Shown: piece after piece, positions 1 through 9,297 of the stretch
How positions within the stretch are numbered: position 1 is the stretch's first letter
How the letters are laid out: each line of letters begins with the position of its first letter
From: Lachnospiraceae bacterium
GTDB taxonomy: Bacteria; Bacillota; Clostridia; Lachnospirales; Lachnospiraceae
Length of the DNA stretch: 57,842 nt
Assembly: GCA_910574715.1 (NCBI GenBank)
Contig: CAJTCH010000031.1
Coordinates: 1-57,842, forward strand
Direction of reading: 5' to 3'
The notes under the pieces: generated by a model
Databases searched by the model: none
What the model saw: the letters and a program-made list of their open reading frames with translations, nothing else
What the model was told of the DNA's origin: nothing
Program-made: the position numbers and the translations under genes

Positions 1-17
1 TTAGGTATTTGTTAAAT
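1..17 (+). repeat. Left terminal inverted repeat of the IS
   Basis: The sequence ttaggtatttgttaaat pairs with the inverted copy at 1722-1738 with one mismatch (t versus a at position 8). Confidence 0.8.
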
Positions 18-134
18 ACCCAAACCCATTGATTTTACTGAGTTTCTTACTTTTATTTATATAAATTTTCTCTCCGCTTATGGTAAAATACAGTTACCAG
101 TAAATACCCTACACATAAACGGAGGAGAAAATTT

Positions 135-1566
135 ATGGTTACTAAATATCGTCAGCTTTCTTTAAAAGATACTTTCTCAAACTGTCAGGATCTTCTCATC
201 GAAGATTCCCCTTCCTTTTTTCAGCTCCTTGATGAACACTTTGATATTCAGGAGTTTATTCCTTCTGTTTTTACTAATGCTTTTTATCAGCATCTCGGCA
301 GGCCGCGTGTTTACCCCTTGTCTGGCTTCCTTTCTTCTCTGATCCTACAGAAGATTTTTTCTATCCCTACGGATTCCCTGCTCATTCTTTTTCTCGCTCT
401 TTGCAAAGAACTCCGTGATTTTTGTGGATTTTCCAAAGTCCCTGATGCTCCTCTTTTTACTAGATTCCGTCAGGATTTTGAGGATCATATTGAACTCATG
501 TTTCGACAGATGGTTGATTTTACAGAACCCCTCTGCCAGATCATTGATTCCTCTCTCGCTCAAATACTTACCTTTGATACTTCTGGTATTGAACTCTACG
601 TTAAAGAAAATAATCCGAAAACTCTCAATTCCCTCATCAGAAGCCTGAAAGCTTATTATAAGGATAAGCCTGATGTGGATCCCTATAAGATGGCCTATGG
701 CCTGATGCCTTCCCAGGCCGCCTCCTGCCCTGACGCAAAACAGCAGTATATCAACGGCCATTTCTGTTATGCCGATAAATTTGCACTCCTTACCAACGGT
801 CTTGGCATTGTACGGGATATCGTCTTTCTTGATGAGGATTTGAAGGCTTCCCATCCTGAACTTCCTGTTGATAAAAAATCGGATTCCCCGGAAGAGGATA
901 AAACCATCAGTGATTCTGTTGCTTTAAAACCGATCCTCTCTGATTTTTTTGCCGCACATCCTGACTTCCATCCGGATACTATTCCTCGGGGATGCCGCTT
1001 TTGATTCTGTCGATATCTATAGCGCCTTAAAGGATGAGTTCCATTTTAAAAAAGTGTTGATTCCCTATAATCCGCGTAATGAAAGTTCCCTCAAAAAAGT
1101 CGGATTCAATGAATATGGTTATCCTACCTGTCCAAATGACCCAGCTCTTTCTATGAAATACTGTGGTCTTACGAAGGAAAAAGGTCGTGCCGACCGCATG
1201 AAATGGTGCTGTCCCAAAGTACATATGGTAAAAGGAAAATGGGTCTGTGACTGTAAAGAACCCTGCAGCACCGCAAAGAAAGGCCGAACCACTTACACCT
1301 ACGAGAATATGGAATTCCGCATGTTTCCAGGTATCCAGCGCGATTCTGATGAATGGAATTCTCTCTATAAAATAAGAACTTCTATAGAACGGGCAATCAA
1401 CCACTTCAAAATGAATATGTGCATCGCAGGAAGACATACCAGAAATCATAAAACCACTAAAGCAGATGTATTCCTTGCCGGCATCGCTAGCCAGCTTACT
1501 GTCATTGTATCCTACCGGATGCACTGCCCAGAATATATCAGAAGCCTGAAGCCGCTGGTTGTTTGA
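135..1566 (+). pseudogene. Frameshifted DDE transposase (IS1182-like)
   Basis: Two consecutive + strand frames encode one transposase of about 475 residues. The first frame runs from the ATG at 135, after the Shine-Dalgarno ggaggag, to about 983. The second continues to 1566. The N-terminal part has a DUF772-like region (HLGRPRVYPL, then a DAPLFTRFRQDF stretch). The catalytic acidic residues appear to be D in LTFDTSG, D in FLGDAAFDS and E in SIERAINHFK. The frame changes by +1 near 981-985, just before FLGDAAFD, so the second catalytic aspartate is in the shifted frame. No slippery heptamer is visible there, so I read it as a small indel and not programmed frameshifting. The copy is therefore probably inactive, unless this is a sequencing error. 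Confidence 0.8.
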
Positions 1567-1721
1567 AAAAGTATTCAATTTTCATAGTACAATTCTGTTT
1601 TGGGCTAAAAGTGCGCCCTAAAATCTGACTTTAATGTCATTTTTAAGCTTATCTGAATAATAACCTGTTTTTTTCGCCTATTCTATAGGTCATCAGGTCA
1701 TCTGCCCATGGTTCAAAAAAC

Positions 1722-1738
1722 ATTTAACAATTACCTAA
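1722..1738 (-). repeat. Right terminal inverted repeat of the IS
   Basis: Its reverse complement, ttaggtaattgttaaat, matches the left tip of the element at 16 of 17 positions. The TAG stop codon of the neighbouring minus-strand gene lies inside it. Confidence 0.8.
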
Positions 1739-2112
1739 TTATATTCATATATGTCTCCTTCATTCTGCTGGTAAACTGCTTCAAACGCTGTAATTCCCAA
1801 TTTATACATAATATCATTTGAATAAACCGTTATATGTAATCCGTTGGGATATCCTCTCAAATCATAACTGAAACGTATTTCATGAAAATTATTATCAATA
1901 CACCTTTTTACCAGTTCAGCTGCCAGTTCTTCTTGATCCACAATGCCTATCTTATTTGCAATAATTGTTATATTTTCTTCATAGCCATTCTCACTGCTTG
2001 ATATATGATTATTTACTACCTCTACATCTCTTCCCATCTGCAAATACAGCATTACCAAAATCACAAAAATCAAAACGACTATTATAATTGCCTTCTTTTT
2101 TGAAATATTCAC
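1735..2112 (-). CDS. Small membrane-anchored protein of unknown function, 3' end truncated by the IS
   Basis: This gene of 125 codons starts at ATG 2112 behind a good aggag site. The protein has a short Lys-rich N-terminus followed by one hydrophobic segment (about residues 8-26, IIIVVLIFVILVMLYLQ). The remainder is extracytoplasmic or soluble and rich in acidic and polar residues. I do not recognise the family. The last sense codon and the TAG stop fall at the tip of the IS (stop at 1735-1737, IS end at 1738). The visible C-terminus is therefore probably not the native one, and the rest of the gene should lie on the far side of the IS, outside the window. Confidence 0.6.
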   Translation of the reverse strand: MNISKKKAIIIVVLIFVILVMLYLQMGRDVEVVNNHISSSENGYEENITIIANKIGIVDQEELAAELVKRCIDNNFHEIRFSYDLRGYPNGLHITVYSNDIMYKLGITAFEAVYQQNEGDIYEYN

Positions 2113-2219
2113 TTTTTTACTCCTATTCTGTATTCCCCATAAATAATGATTATCTCCTTCTAATCGCCCTAACTATTTTATTCATTGTCACGGATTACTA
2201 AAGCAGATTCTTTTTCCAA

Positions 2220-2247
2220 CAAAAAAACAGCCCCAAGCAAGGCTGTT
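2220..2247 (-). terminator. Rho-independent terminator after the first XRE gene
   Basis: On the minus strand, aacagcc pairs with ggctgtt across a short loop and is followed by a run of seven T. It starts directly after the stop codon at 2251. Confidence 0.75.
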
Positions 2248-2250
2248 CTC

Positions 2251-2574
2251 TTATCTCAACTCCAGTATACTACTCACAATCTTCTTTATGGCTGCTTTCT
2301 CTTTCGCAGATAACTCTTCCCATGTGTTCAATACTTCTAACTGCTCTTCAGATAAATCAGGAAAACTATCATCTGGTGAAAAGAACTGCGCTAAAGTAAT
2401 ACCAAAACCTTTACATACTTTCTCAACAGTCGTAATTTTGGGCACATTTCCTTCGTTTAACAATGATGAAATCGAGGATTGTGTCATTTCAGCTCTTTTA
2501 GCCAACTCATATTGAGTCATTCCCTTTTTAGCACATAATTCTCTTATTCTCTCAGCCACAAAATATCTAACCAA
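2251..2574 (-). CDS. XRE-family helix-turn-helix regulator
   Basis: This is a 107-residue DNA-binding protein. Residues about 8-62 form a Cro/C1-type helix-turn-helix, with the signature MTQYELAKRAEMTQSSISSL and the following NVPKITTVEKVCKGFGITL. The C-terminal 40 residues (LSEEQLEVLNTWEELSAKEK) form a helical tail, typical of regulators found in Firmicute mobile elements. The probable start is a TTG at 2574, about ten bases after ggggag. The gene has its own terminator and sits in a cluster of three XRE genes at the left end of the ICE, where control of excision and transfer is commonly encoded. Its target is not identifiable from the sequence. Confidence 0.85.
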   Translation of the reverse strand: MVRYFVAERIRELCAKKGMTQYELAKRAEMTQSSISSLLNEGNVPKITTVEKVCKGFGITLAQFFSPDDSFPDLSEEQLEVLNTWEELSAKEKAAIKKIVSSILELR

Positions 2575-2864
2575 CTATTTGCACTCCCCTTAACGATTTA
2601 AATGATACGGTAATCATAACCTTTTCAGAGAAAATATATTAGTTGTTTAAATCAGATATTTTATTATACCTTTTATCGTAGTATCAGAGGTAAAAAAAGA
2701 AAAGCAACTTGCTTTTTGACCTTTTCTCTATTTACTATAGCATCAATTTCTTGTTTTCCTCTATCCTCCTTCTATTTTGTATGCTAATAAGGTATATGCT
2801 ACACTATTTGCTTCTATTTGTCTATATAAATTAACCGACTCTTTCCAAACATAAAAAGAATCCA

Positions 2865-3221
2865 TCAATTTAGATTTTTGATAGATTCTACTTTGCCAAG
2901 ATACGTTTCTAAAAAACTGTCCAGCATACTCAATTCATCCGGTGTAAGTTTATTGATTTTCTTTAACACACTACCATACATATCATCAGCATATTCATTC
3001 TGTTCAATTTTTATTAATTCTTGTGATAATAAGTACTCTGGAGACACTTGCAATACATTGCAAATATTGATAAGCAGTTTAAGGCTTGGAAGACGTACTC
3101 CTGATTCAATCTGCCTAATATGCCCTGGATAAACACCACACAAGTCTGCTAACTTCTCTGATGTTAATTTTTTTGATTTTCTCAACATTCCAATTTTTTT
3201 ACCTAAGACTCTATTTTCCAT
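2865..3221 (-). CDS. XRE-family helix-turn-helix regulator
   Basis: This 118-residue protein has an N-terminal Cro/C1-type helix-turn-helix at about residues 7-62 (LTSEKLADLCGVYPGHIRQIESG is the recognition segment). A helical C-terminus with ELSMLDSFLETYLGKVE follows. It begins only five bases after the stop of the upstream XRE gene (3227), so the two are probably cotranscribed. Two adjacent small repressors are typical of ICE or prophage switch regions, but the circuit cannot be deduced here. The 290 bases between this gene and the next one downstream (2575-2864) are AT-rich and show no open reading frame I would support. Confidence 0.85.
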   Translation of the reverse strand: MENRVLGKKIGMLRKSKKLTSEKLADLCGVYPGHIRQIESGVRLPSLKLLINICNVLQVSPEYLLSQELIKIEQNEYADDMYGSVLKKINKLTPDELSMLDSFLETYLGKVESIKNLN

Positions 3222-3226
3222 ATGTT

Positions 3227-3469
3227 TTACTCTATCTCTTGCTCCAAACTTTTAAAAATATCTGATGAAAAAAATTCATTCAGTGTAATTCCCAATCCAT
3301 CACATATTTTAGCAATCGTCACAATTCCCGGATTTTCAGTATTTCCATAAAGGATATTCTTTAATGTCGTTGGCGGTACAGCAGATATTGTAGATAAATA
3401 GTTTACTGTGATATCTTGATCTTCTATTAATTCCATAATCCGCAAAACAACAGCCTCTCTTGATTTCAT
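3227..3469 (-). CDS. XRE-family helix-turn-helix regulator, probable autoregulator
   Basis: This is an 80-residue helix-turn-helix protein with the motif ITVNYLSTISAVPPTTLKNI followed by NPGIVTIAKICDGLGITLNEFF. I place the start at the ATG at 3469, which follows ggcggaggtgggcag. A longer frame to 3562 exists, but its extra codons cross a palindrome and carry no ribosome-binding site. A perfect 14-bp inverted repeat lies 18-72 bases upstream of this start, where an autorepressor would bind. Its C-terminus is shorter than those of the two neighbouring regulators. It probably begins the operon that includes the 118-residue XRE protein. Confidence 0.8.
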   Translation of the reverse strand: MKSREAVVLRIMELIEDQDITVNYLSTISAVPPTTLKNILYGNTENPGIVTIAKICDGLGITLNEFFSSDIFKSLEQEIE

Positions 3470-3486
3470 CTGCCCACCTCCGCCCT

Positions 3487-3541
3487 TATATGGACTACAT
3501 AGACATTGTACGTGATTCACTATTTTCATGTAGTCCATATA
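3487..3541. promoter_or_regulatory. 14-bp perfect inverted repeat, candidate operator
   Basis: The sequence tatatggactacat at 3487-3500 is repeated as its exact inverse complement at 3528-3541, with a 27-bp spacer. It lies directly upstream of the XRE gene starting at 3469 and is not followed by a T run. A repressor-binding site is therefore more likely than a terminator. Confidence 0.55.
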
Positions 3542-3618
3542 TGGACGTTTTCCGATATGCATCTTCTTCTGCTTTTTTCCTTTATCCTATTAATTCAAAA
3601 CCTCCTCTTATTCTTCAC

Positions 3619-5418
3619 CTAATATGCAGGTGTTCCATATCCGTAAATCCTATTATCTCCAATCGCATAACTTCTCTTAGCACACTTATTTCCACTATTC
3701 CCTTCAATCGTATGCACTCTGCCATCAATCACATTCTCCACAATCCCTACATGGTTAATACTTCCATCATTCCCCCAGTCAAAGAAGATGATATCCCCAG
3801 CTACTGGAACATAGCTTCCATCCCGGAACTGCCCTCTTGATTCAAACCATGCGACACCGCCTGAACACGCTGAAAATTTCGGTATCACACCACTCTCAAT
3901 ATATCCGCACTGGTCCGCACACCATGACACGAAACAGGCGCACCATTCCACCCGGCTGTTAAATCCATACCAACTCCAATAGGTATCTCCTGCGTTGCCT
4001 TCCTGTGACAATGCTATTTGTACAATCGCCTGGTTTCCTGCTCCTGTTGGGATTCTTCCAAAGACATAGTACCTAAGCACATGCGGAACATACTGCTTGT
4101 CCCCGTAACCAGTCCATCCCATCCGCTGTGCCATCAGATCAGAGAACTCCGCAGCATTTGCTACCGTATATCCTCCGTAATTCTCCTTCGCCCACGCTAT
4201 ATATCCATTTCCAAAATTATATCCCTGCAATGCCAGTTTAATGCGATCCATGTCAACCGGACTCTCTACTTCCGCACTCATCAGTACCGCTTTGATTTCC
4301 TGTACACCGCATGCAATCGAATATTCCGGATCTGTGATTCCATTCGGCTCTCTTGGATATCGGGTATTAAAGGAACTCTCCGAACTTCTCATCGGATCTG
4401 AACCTTGCCCTCCGCTCTCCTGCATCATCACTGCCTTGATCAGTTCGACATACTCTCCAATTCCACATTGATTCGTATACTGACGGATGAGAGGGGTATA
4501 GGCTTCTACCTCTGCGCTTACCGGGCTGACAGAACTGGAATTGTCACCGCCTACCATGCAGAGAACTCCGCCAAACAGAATTACCACAATCAAAATAAAA
4601 ACGCTGATCCATCCTCCTGCCGCTATCGCTGTAATCAATTCCTTTGTCGATGCAACGATTGCTTTTACCGCTGTACTCACGGCTCTTGCTGTGGCTTTTG
4701 CAGTCTGGTGTGCTGTCTTTACTGCCTGCCTTGATATCTGTCTTGCCGTCCGTAGCGATTTTTCTGCCATCTTTGCGGATGCCCTTGCTGCTGCCTGCGC
4801 CGATCGTGCTGTTTCCTGTGTTGTTTTTATTGCTGCATGCGTTGACTGCTCCGTTGTCTTGACCGTTCTTCCTGCATATTTTACCGTGCCTTTCCCAGTT
4901 GTCTTTATGGATTGTTCTGTCTGCCTTGTACTTTGTTTCACTGTTTGTTTTGCTTGCTCTGAATATTTATACGCCGATCGGTTCGACCGGCTCTTTTCCA
5001 TCTTCTGAAGCTGTACCTGTTTCTGCAAATTCTCTTTTGTCTGACAATGATCGGCTCCCGAACCCTCCGAAAAGACTGAGGATATATTCTCTGACATTGT
5101 GCCTGACTCCCCGTCAGATACCTGACTTGAGATACATTCCTCTCCTACAATACTCTCTTTTTTCTTTCTGCTCTTTAGGGCTTGTTTTCCTATCCTTCCT
5201 GCCTGGTACACAGCTCCTTGCACCGTTCTTTCTGATGTCTCTCTGATCTTATTTTCTGCATACTCCACCGGAGAATCATTTTCAGACGTCTGCCCCTGTT
5301 TTACGCTGTCCTTTGTGTGTACATACACCTGTCTGATATGCTGTGCCGCTACTGCCGTCTTATCCAATGCTTTGATATCTTTCTTGATCTGCCGTGTTTT
5401 AATCTCTTTCCCCATCAC
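3619..5418 (-). CDS. Lysozyme-like/CHAP bifunctional cell-wall hydrolase of the conjugation apparatus (CwlT/VirB1-like)
   Basis: This 599-residue membrane-anchored enzyme should locally open peptidoglycan for the transfer channel. Residues about 130-265 form an Ala/Thr/Lys-rich helical stalk with repeated TVK/TAR units. A transmembrane segment follows (about 268-290, WISVFILIVVILFGGVLCMV). A lysozyme-like muramidase domain covers about 310-455, with the probable catalytic Glu in MMQESGGQG. A C-terminal CHAP/NlpC-type domain covers about 465-599, with Cys in CACFVSWCA and His in INHVGIVE. This order matches CwlT-like enzymes of clostridial ICEs. The start is either GTG 5418 or ATG 5415, both close to a gagg site. 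It is downstream of the VirB4 and DUF6674 genes on the same strand. Confidence 0.88.
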   Translation of the reverse strand: MMGKEIKTRQIKKDIKALDKTAVAAQHIRQVYVHTKDSVKQGQTSENDSPVEYAENKIRETSERTVQGAVYQAGRIGKQALKSRKKKESIVGEECISSQVSDGESGTMSENISSVFSEGSGADHCQTKENLQKQVQLQKMEKSRSNRSAYKYSEQAKQTVKQSTRQTEQSIKTTGKGTVKYAGRTVKTTEQSTHAAIKTTQETARSAQAAARASAKMAEKSLRTARQISRQAVKTAHQTAKATARAVSTAVKAIVASTKELITAIAAGGWISVFILIVVILFGGVLCMVGGDNSSSVSPVSAEVEAYTPLIRQYTNQCGIGEYVELIKAVMMQESGGQGSDPMRSSESSFNTRYPREPNGITDPEYSIACGVQEIKAVLMSAEVESPVDMDRIKLALQGYNFGNGYIAWAKENYGGYTVANAAEFSDLMAQRMGWTGYGDKQYVPHVLRYYVFGRIPTGAGNQAIVQIALSQEGNAGDTYWSWYGFNSRVEWCACFVSWCADQCGYIESGVIPKFSACSGGVAWFESRGQFRDGSYVPVAGDIIFFDWGNDGSINHVGIVENVIDGRVHTIEGNSGNKCAKRSYAIGDNRIYGYGTPAY

Positions 5419-5679
5419 CTCATGACCTCATAATTATCTCTTTTTCCATCTTGGTCCTTTTCACGTTATTTTTCTTGTTATCATTTTGTTGTTATTTTAG
5501 GTGTCATTTTCATTATCTTTCCCGATGTCCTGCAGATACACAGAATCTATATCCACAGGACATCCTATCAAAAGCATTTACAGTAGCTTCCTCTCTATAT
5601 ATGAGAATCAGCGCCCTCCGGCAATTGCCAAATGCCTGCAAACATCCACTTGACTCATTGCTCACGGGAACAAAGCTAC

Positions 5680-6477
5680 TTATCTTGCTTTATCTTGTAT
5701 TACCGCTGGCAATAAGGACGGCTGTACAGATGGTACTAACTTTGCAGACCTCTCACTCTTAATCTGCTGAATCTCCCTCTTTACAGACGGCTTCTTTTCT
5801 CTGCCGTTTCGGAACTTCTCCACTTTCTTCAGCGTATTCTCTGTCTGTTTTTCCATTTCAGAAAAACGCCTGCCACACATAAGGAATGCCTTCTGCACTT
5901 TCGCCAGGATTCCCTTATCCGGGTTTCTTTGTTCCGGCTCTTTCCGCTCCTTTCCAATCAAGATCCTGCCGATATTCTTCAGATGACCACCCATGGCATG
6001 AAACTCATTGCCAACGCTCTCCATCTTCTTGGCACTCTTGTCCATATTCTCCATGCCGCTGTGCAAGCTCTCCTTCAATGCGGAAAGCACCGCAGGAACC
6101 TTCATGGCAGATACGGCACTTCTCAGTGCCTCCGTCCCTTTCTCCCGGAACACACTCACGGCATACTTCGCAGACTGGATCAGATTACTCTTCACCTTTG
6201 CAAACTGGTCTCCAATCTCCTGTATCTTATCTTCTGCTTTCTCTACCATCCTGGTAGTAGTTGCCGCAATCCCCTTATCTTCCATCTGTGCAAGCTGTGT
6301 TTTAACCTCCTGCAGTTCACTTAATACCTCTCCAAACTTGCTCTCCATGTTTTCCAGGTATTCTACAAGAGTGCCTACTTCCTGAAGTTCCTTTTTCATT
6401 CCATTGCTTTCCAATACCTGGAATAGTTCTAGGATATCCGGCTGTAGGCATAATGCTGTCTGATTTGCTGTCCCCAT
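5680..6477 (-). CDS. DUF6674-like protein of the ICE transfer region
   Basis: This 265-residue protein has no signal peptide and is strongly helical. A predicted coiled coil lies at about residues 45-100 (VLSELQEVKTQLAQMEDKG and what follows). Later segments include SVGNEFHAMGGHLKNIGRIL and a basic C-terminus. The arrangement resembles the DUF6674 family that sits next to VirB4 in Lachnospiraceae ICEs. The name rests on my recall of the family pattern and not on a search. The gene lies between virB4 and the wall hydrolase, 69 bases after the VirB4 stop, so it is probably part of the transfer operon. Its function is unknown. Confidence 0.7.
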   Translation of the reverse strand: MGTANQTALCLQPDILELFQVLESNGMKKELQEVGTLVEYLENMESKFGEVLSELQEVKTQLAQMEDKGIAATTTRMVEKAEDKIQEIGDQFAKVKSNLIQSAKYAVSVFREKGTEALRSAVSAMKVPAVLSALKESLHSGMENMDKSAKKMESVGNEFHAMGGHLKNIGRILIGKERKEPEQRNPDKGILAKVQKAFLMCGRRFSEMEKQTENTLKKVEKFRNGREKKPSVKREIQQIKSERSAKLVPSVQPSLLPAVIQDKAR

Positions 6478-6546
6478 AACTCACTTTCTCCTTTCCCTTA
6501 AGCTGTATTGCTGTTTTTTCAAAGTATCAATCTTATTTATCACTCT

Positions 6547-8886
6547 TTACTGCCTGTTCCGGTTCGCACTATCCTCCCCTGGTCGGGTTGACATCAGCTT
6601 ATACAAGCGTGTATTCTTCGGAAATTTATTGATAAACGGCACAAGGGAACTGCCATATTTAATCAATCCGCACCCTGCATCTGCATTGGTGATATAACTC
6701 ATCTGCTCCCCGGAAATGTTCAGCAGTTCCGCCAGTTTCTGCCTGTCGGATGCCGCCTGGTTCAGCATCACGATATATTCACTGTTGGACAGCATGGTAC
6801 TGGCAAGAACGGAATCCAGCAGATACTCCACATTCTGCGTGATGGCATTGGGAAATGCGTTTCTCTTCCGGAACCTTCTCCATGCAGAATTGAAGAATGC
6901 ACCGGAATATTCATTTTCAAATACCACATGAAATTCATCCAAGAAGATGTGCGTCCTCTTCCCCTTCTTCCAGTTCTCCGTCACCCGGTTCAGCATCGCA
7001 TCCGTAATCACCAGCAGTCCCATGGTCTTAAGCTGTTTCCCAAGGTCCATGATGTCATAGACTACCATTCGGTTATTGATATCCACATTGCTCTCATGGG
7101 CAAATGCATCCAGACTTCCACTTGTAAATAATTCCAAGGCAAGGGCAAGGTCTTTCGCTTCTTTCTCCGGCTGTTCCAACATTTTCTCCCGAAGGACGCA
7201 CAGAGTCGGAACCGTCCCCTCCCTCTGGTAATCCTCATATACTGCCGAAGTACAGCGGTCAATGATGGATTTCTCCTTGGCACTGATGCCGTTTCCATCC
7301 AACTGCTCGAATAGCGACAGCACAAACTCCGACTTATCAATTACCGGGTTCCCGCCGTCTCCATATCCCTCTACCATGTCCATTGCATTGATATGGTCAT
7401 AGCTTCCTGCAGCAATCCGGATCACTTCCCCTCCCATCGCTTCAATCAGGGAGGCGTACTCCCGCTCTGGATCGCAGACCAGGATATCATCCTCCGTTGC
7501 CAGGGCAAGGAACACAATCAGCATCTTCGCACTGAACGATTTCCCACTCCCCGGAACGCCAAGAAGAAAAGAATTGGGATTCAGCAGCTTCGCCTTATTG
7601 CACATGATCAGATTGTGGGAGATGGCATTTTCCCCACAGTAAATACCTCCCTCATCCATGATCTCCTGCACCCGGAACGGCATCAACACCGCAAGACTTT
7701 CTGTCGTAAGCGTCCGTAATGCGTCAATCTTCCGGTGTCCGATCGGAAGCGCCGTGTTCAGTCCGTCCATCTGCTGGTATTTGAGAACCGCCATCTGGCA
7801 CAGATTTCTTCTCGCCATCGTAAGAAGGGTATCGGTATCTGCATCCAGCTGTTTCTTGCTGTCTGCCGTATGCACCAGTGTCAGTACTGCAAACATCATC
7901 CTCTGGTCACGGGTCGTCAGATCGTCCAGAAACTCCTTGCTCTCCCTCCTCTGCTGTTCCATATCATACGGGATCACTGCTGAAAAATTATTATTTGCGT
8001 TCTGCCGCCTCTGCCAATTCGTGATGTTCGTCTCTACCCCAAGCAGCCTGTTTTCCACCTCCCGCACTGCCTCATCCGTCGGGATCGGGATGATATCAAT
8101 GCTCATCATCAGACTGCGGTTCAAGTCTGTCAGCTCCGCAATCATGTTGTCCTTGATATAAGACGCATACTCCCGCAGGAATAATACCCTTCCATACCGG
8201 TTTCCCATGCGGAAATGGTCCCGTTTAAATTCCAAGCTGTCCGGACAGATAAAGTCTTTAAAACTGTGTCCTTTCTTCATAGTTTCCGACAAATCAAAAT
8301 GGAACCCGGTCTCTTCTCCGGTACGGTAGAAATCATGCAGCGCCCTCAGCTTATCCGTCGCATCCATTTCCACACATTTCGAGCCAAGCCTTGCAAAGTG
8401 GCTTGCTAACTCCGTTCCTACACGGGCAAAATACGTCCTCGCCTCTTCGATGGATTTCTTATAAACGGATACTGTCACATACTTTTCCTGCACCATGCTG
8501 TTGGAACCTGTTGCCTTCTCCAGCAGCATCTTGTTGTACTCCTTCCGGTACAGATCCAGTCCGTCCTCCTGCATGGGAATCAGGATCGACCTCTCAAAGT
8601 CCTGCTTATTCAAACGACGGTTGTTAATGGTGATCTTGGTAGTGGCTCCGCTGTCAAAGGAATTAAGAAGTTCACTGTATTCCAGGAACATCGCCTCCTT
8701 ATCCTCCCTGCTTGCCACCGCATAATTGACATCCACAAACTTATAGCTCCGGGCAAATTTGTTCTTCCCGATCTGGAAGATGCCGTCCTCCCATATCACC
8801 TGAACCGGAATTGCCTGCTGCACATTTTGGGGTATCACAAACTTCTCCTTATCCTGTTTGAAAATGTTACTCAGTGTCTTAATCAT
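6547..8886 (-). CDS. VirB4-type conjugation ATPase
   Basis: This 779-residue cytoplasmic ATPase powers assembly or operation of the type IV secretion channel. The N-terminal half is the VirB4 N-domain. Walker A is GVPGSGKSFSAKM near residue 445 and Walker B is HIFLDEFHVV near residue 645. The conserved QNVEYLLDS and ASTMLSNSEY segments follow. The length is normal for the clostridial VirB4 family. It overlaps the upstream PrgI gene by eight bases, so translation is probably coupled. Neighbours are PrgI, VirB6-like and Maff2 proteins upstream and DUF6674 and the wall hydrolase downstream, which is the usual order for these elements. No damage to the reading frame is visible. Confidence 0.95.
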   Translation of the reverse strand: MIKTLSNIFKQDKEKFVIPQNVQQAIPVQVIWEDGIFQIGKNKFARSYKFVDVNYAVASREDKEAMFLEYSELLNSFDSGATTKITINNRRLNKQDFERSILIPMQEDGLDLYRKEYNKMLLEKATGSNSMVQEKYVTVSVYKKSIEEARTYFARVGTELASHFARLGSKCVEMDATDKLRALHDFYRTGEETGFHFDLSETMKKGHSFKDFICPDSLEFKRDHFRMGNRYGRVLFLREYASYIKDNMIAELTDLNRSLMMSIDIIPIPTDEAVREVENRLLGVETNITNWQRRQNANNNFSAVIPYDMEQQRRESKEFLDDLTTRDQRMMFAVLTLVHTADSKKQLDADTDTLLTMARRNLCQMAVLKYQQMDGLNTALPIGHRKIDALRTLTTESLAVLMPFRVQEIMDEGGIYCGENAISHNLIMCNKAKLLNPNSFLLGVPGSGKSFSAKMLIVFLALATEDDILVCDPEREYASLIEAMGGEVIRIAAGSYDHINAMDMVEGYGDGGNPVIDKSEFVLSLFEQLDGNGISAKEKSIIDRCTSAVYEDYQREGTVPTLCVLREKMLEQPEKEAKDLALALELFTSGSLDAFAHESNVDINNRMVVYDIMDLGKQLKTMGLLVITDAMLNRVTENWKKGKRTHIFLDEFHVVFENEYSGAFFNSAWRRFRKRNAFPNAITQNVEYLLDSVLASTMLSNSEYIVMLNQAASDRQKLAELLNISGEQMSYITNADAGCGLIKYGSSLVPFINKFPKNTRLYKLMSTRPGEDSANRNRQ

Positions 8887-9244
8887 GCTGTTTCATCCCC
8901 TCTTTCCTGCATTTTTCAATCCATGGTTTCATTGCCTCATAATAAAGATTCTCCGGATGGAAAATCAGCCGTTTCGGTATCAGGAACTCTGATTTGATCC
9001 ACGCCCACAAAAACTGCTCCGCATTCATTCCGTGATACCGGATGAATCCCAACGCCGCAAAAGGCGCCGCCCCAAGGATGCACACCCAGCTTACCGTCTC
9101 CATTCCCAGATACGGACGGAGAAGAAAATAAAAACCTACGGCAATCCCGCAGGCTAAAACAGAAAAAAAGAACTGCCTCATAGACAGTCCGAAAAACATG
9201 GACTCCGTATACTCACGGATTTCCCGGTTAATTTTTACTTCCAC
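8879..9244 (-). CDS. PrgI-family membrane protein (VirB3-like)
   Basis: This 121-residue inner-membrane component of the transfer channel has the PrgI pattern. It begins VKINREIREYTESMFFGLSM and has two hydrophobic segments at about residues 24-42 and 49-67. The cytoplasmic region that follows contains RYHGMNAEQFLWAWIKSEF and ends PKRLIFHPENLYYEA. It overlaps virB4 by eight bases, which matches the tight prgI-virB4 coupling known from Gram-positive systems. Its start at 9244 has no close competitor. Confidence 0.88.
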   Translation of the reverse strand: MEVKINREIREYTESMFFGLSMRQFFFSVLACGIAVGFYFLLRPYLGMETVSWVCILGAAPFAALGFIRYHGMNAEQFLWAWIKSEFLIPKRLIFHPENLYYEAMKPWIEKCRKEGMKQHD

Positions 9245-9297
9245 TCACTATACCTCCCTGTTTTTTGATTGCTTCTTACTTTCAAATGATATATCTC

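Larger units (their letters stand above)
1..1738 (+). mobile_element. Insertion sequence with 17-bp terminal inverted repeats, DDE transposase
   Basis: The first 17 bases and the reverse complement of 1722-1738 match at 16 of 17 positions, and a disrupted transposase gene lies between them. The element therefore measures 1,738 bp and the window starts exactly at its left tip. The right tip lies at the 3' end of the small membrane-protein gene ending at 1735. The left flank is outside the window, so no target duplication can be checked. The family is probably IS1182-like, judged only from the DUF772-like N-terminus of the transposase. Confidence 0.8.

Noticed and set aside
949..1566. Programmed ribosomal frameshifting in the IS transposase
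   Set aside because: The shift region near 981-985 has no slippery heptamer or pseudoknot-like sequence, so an indel or sequencing error is more likely.
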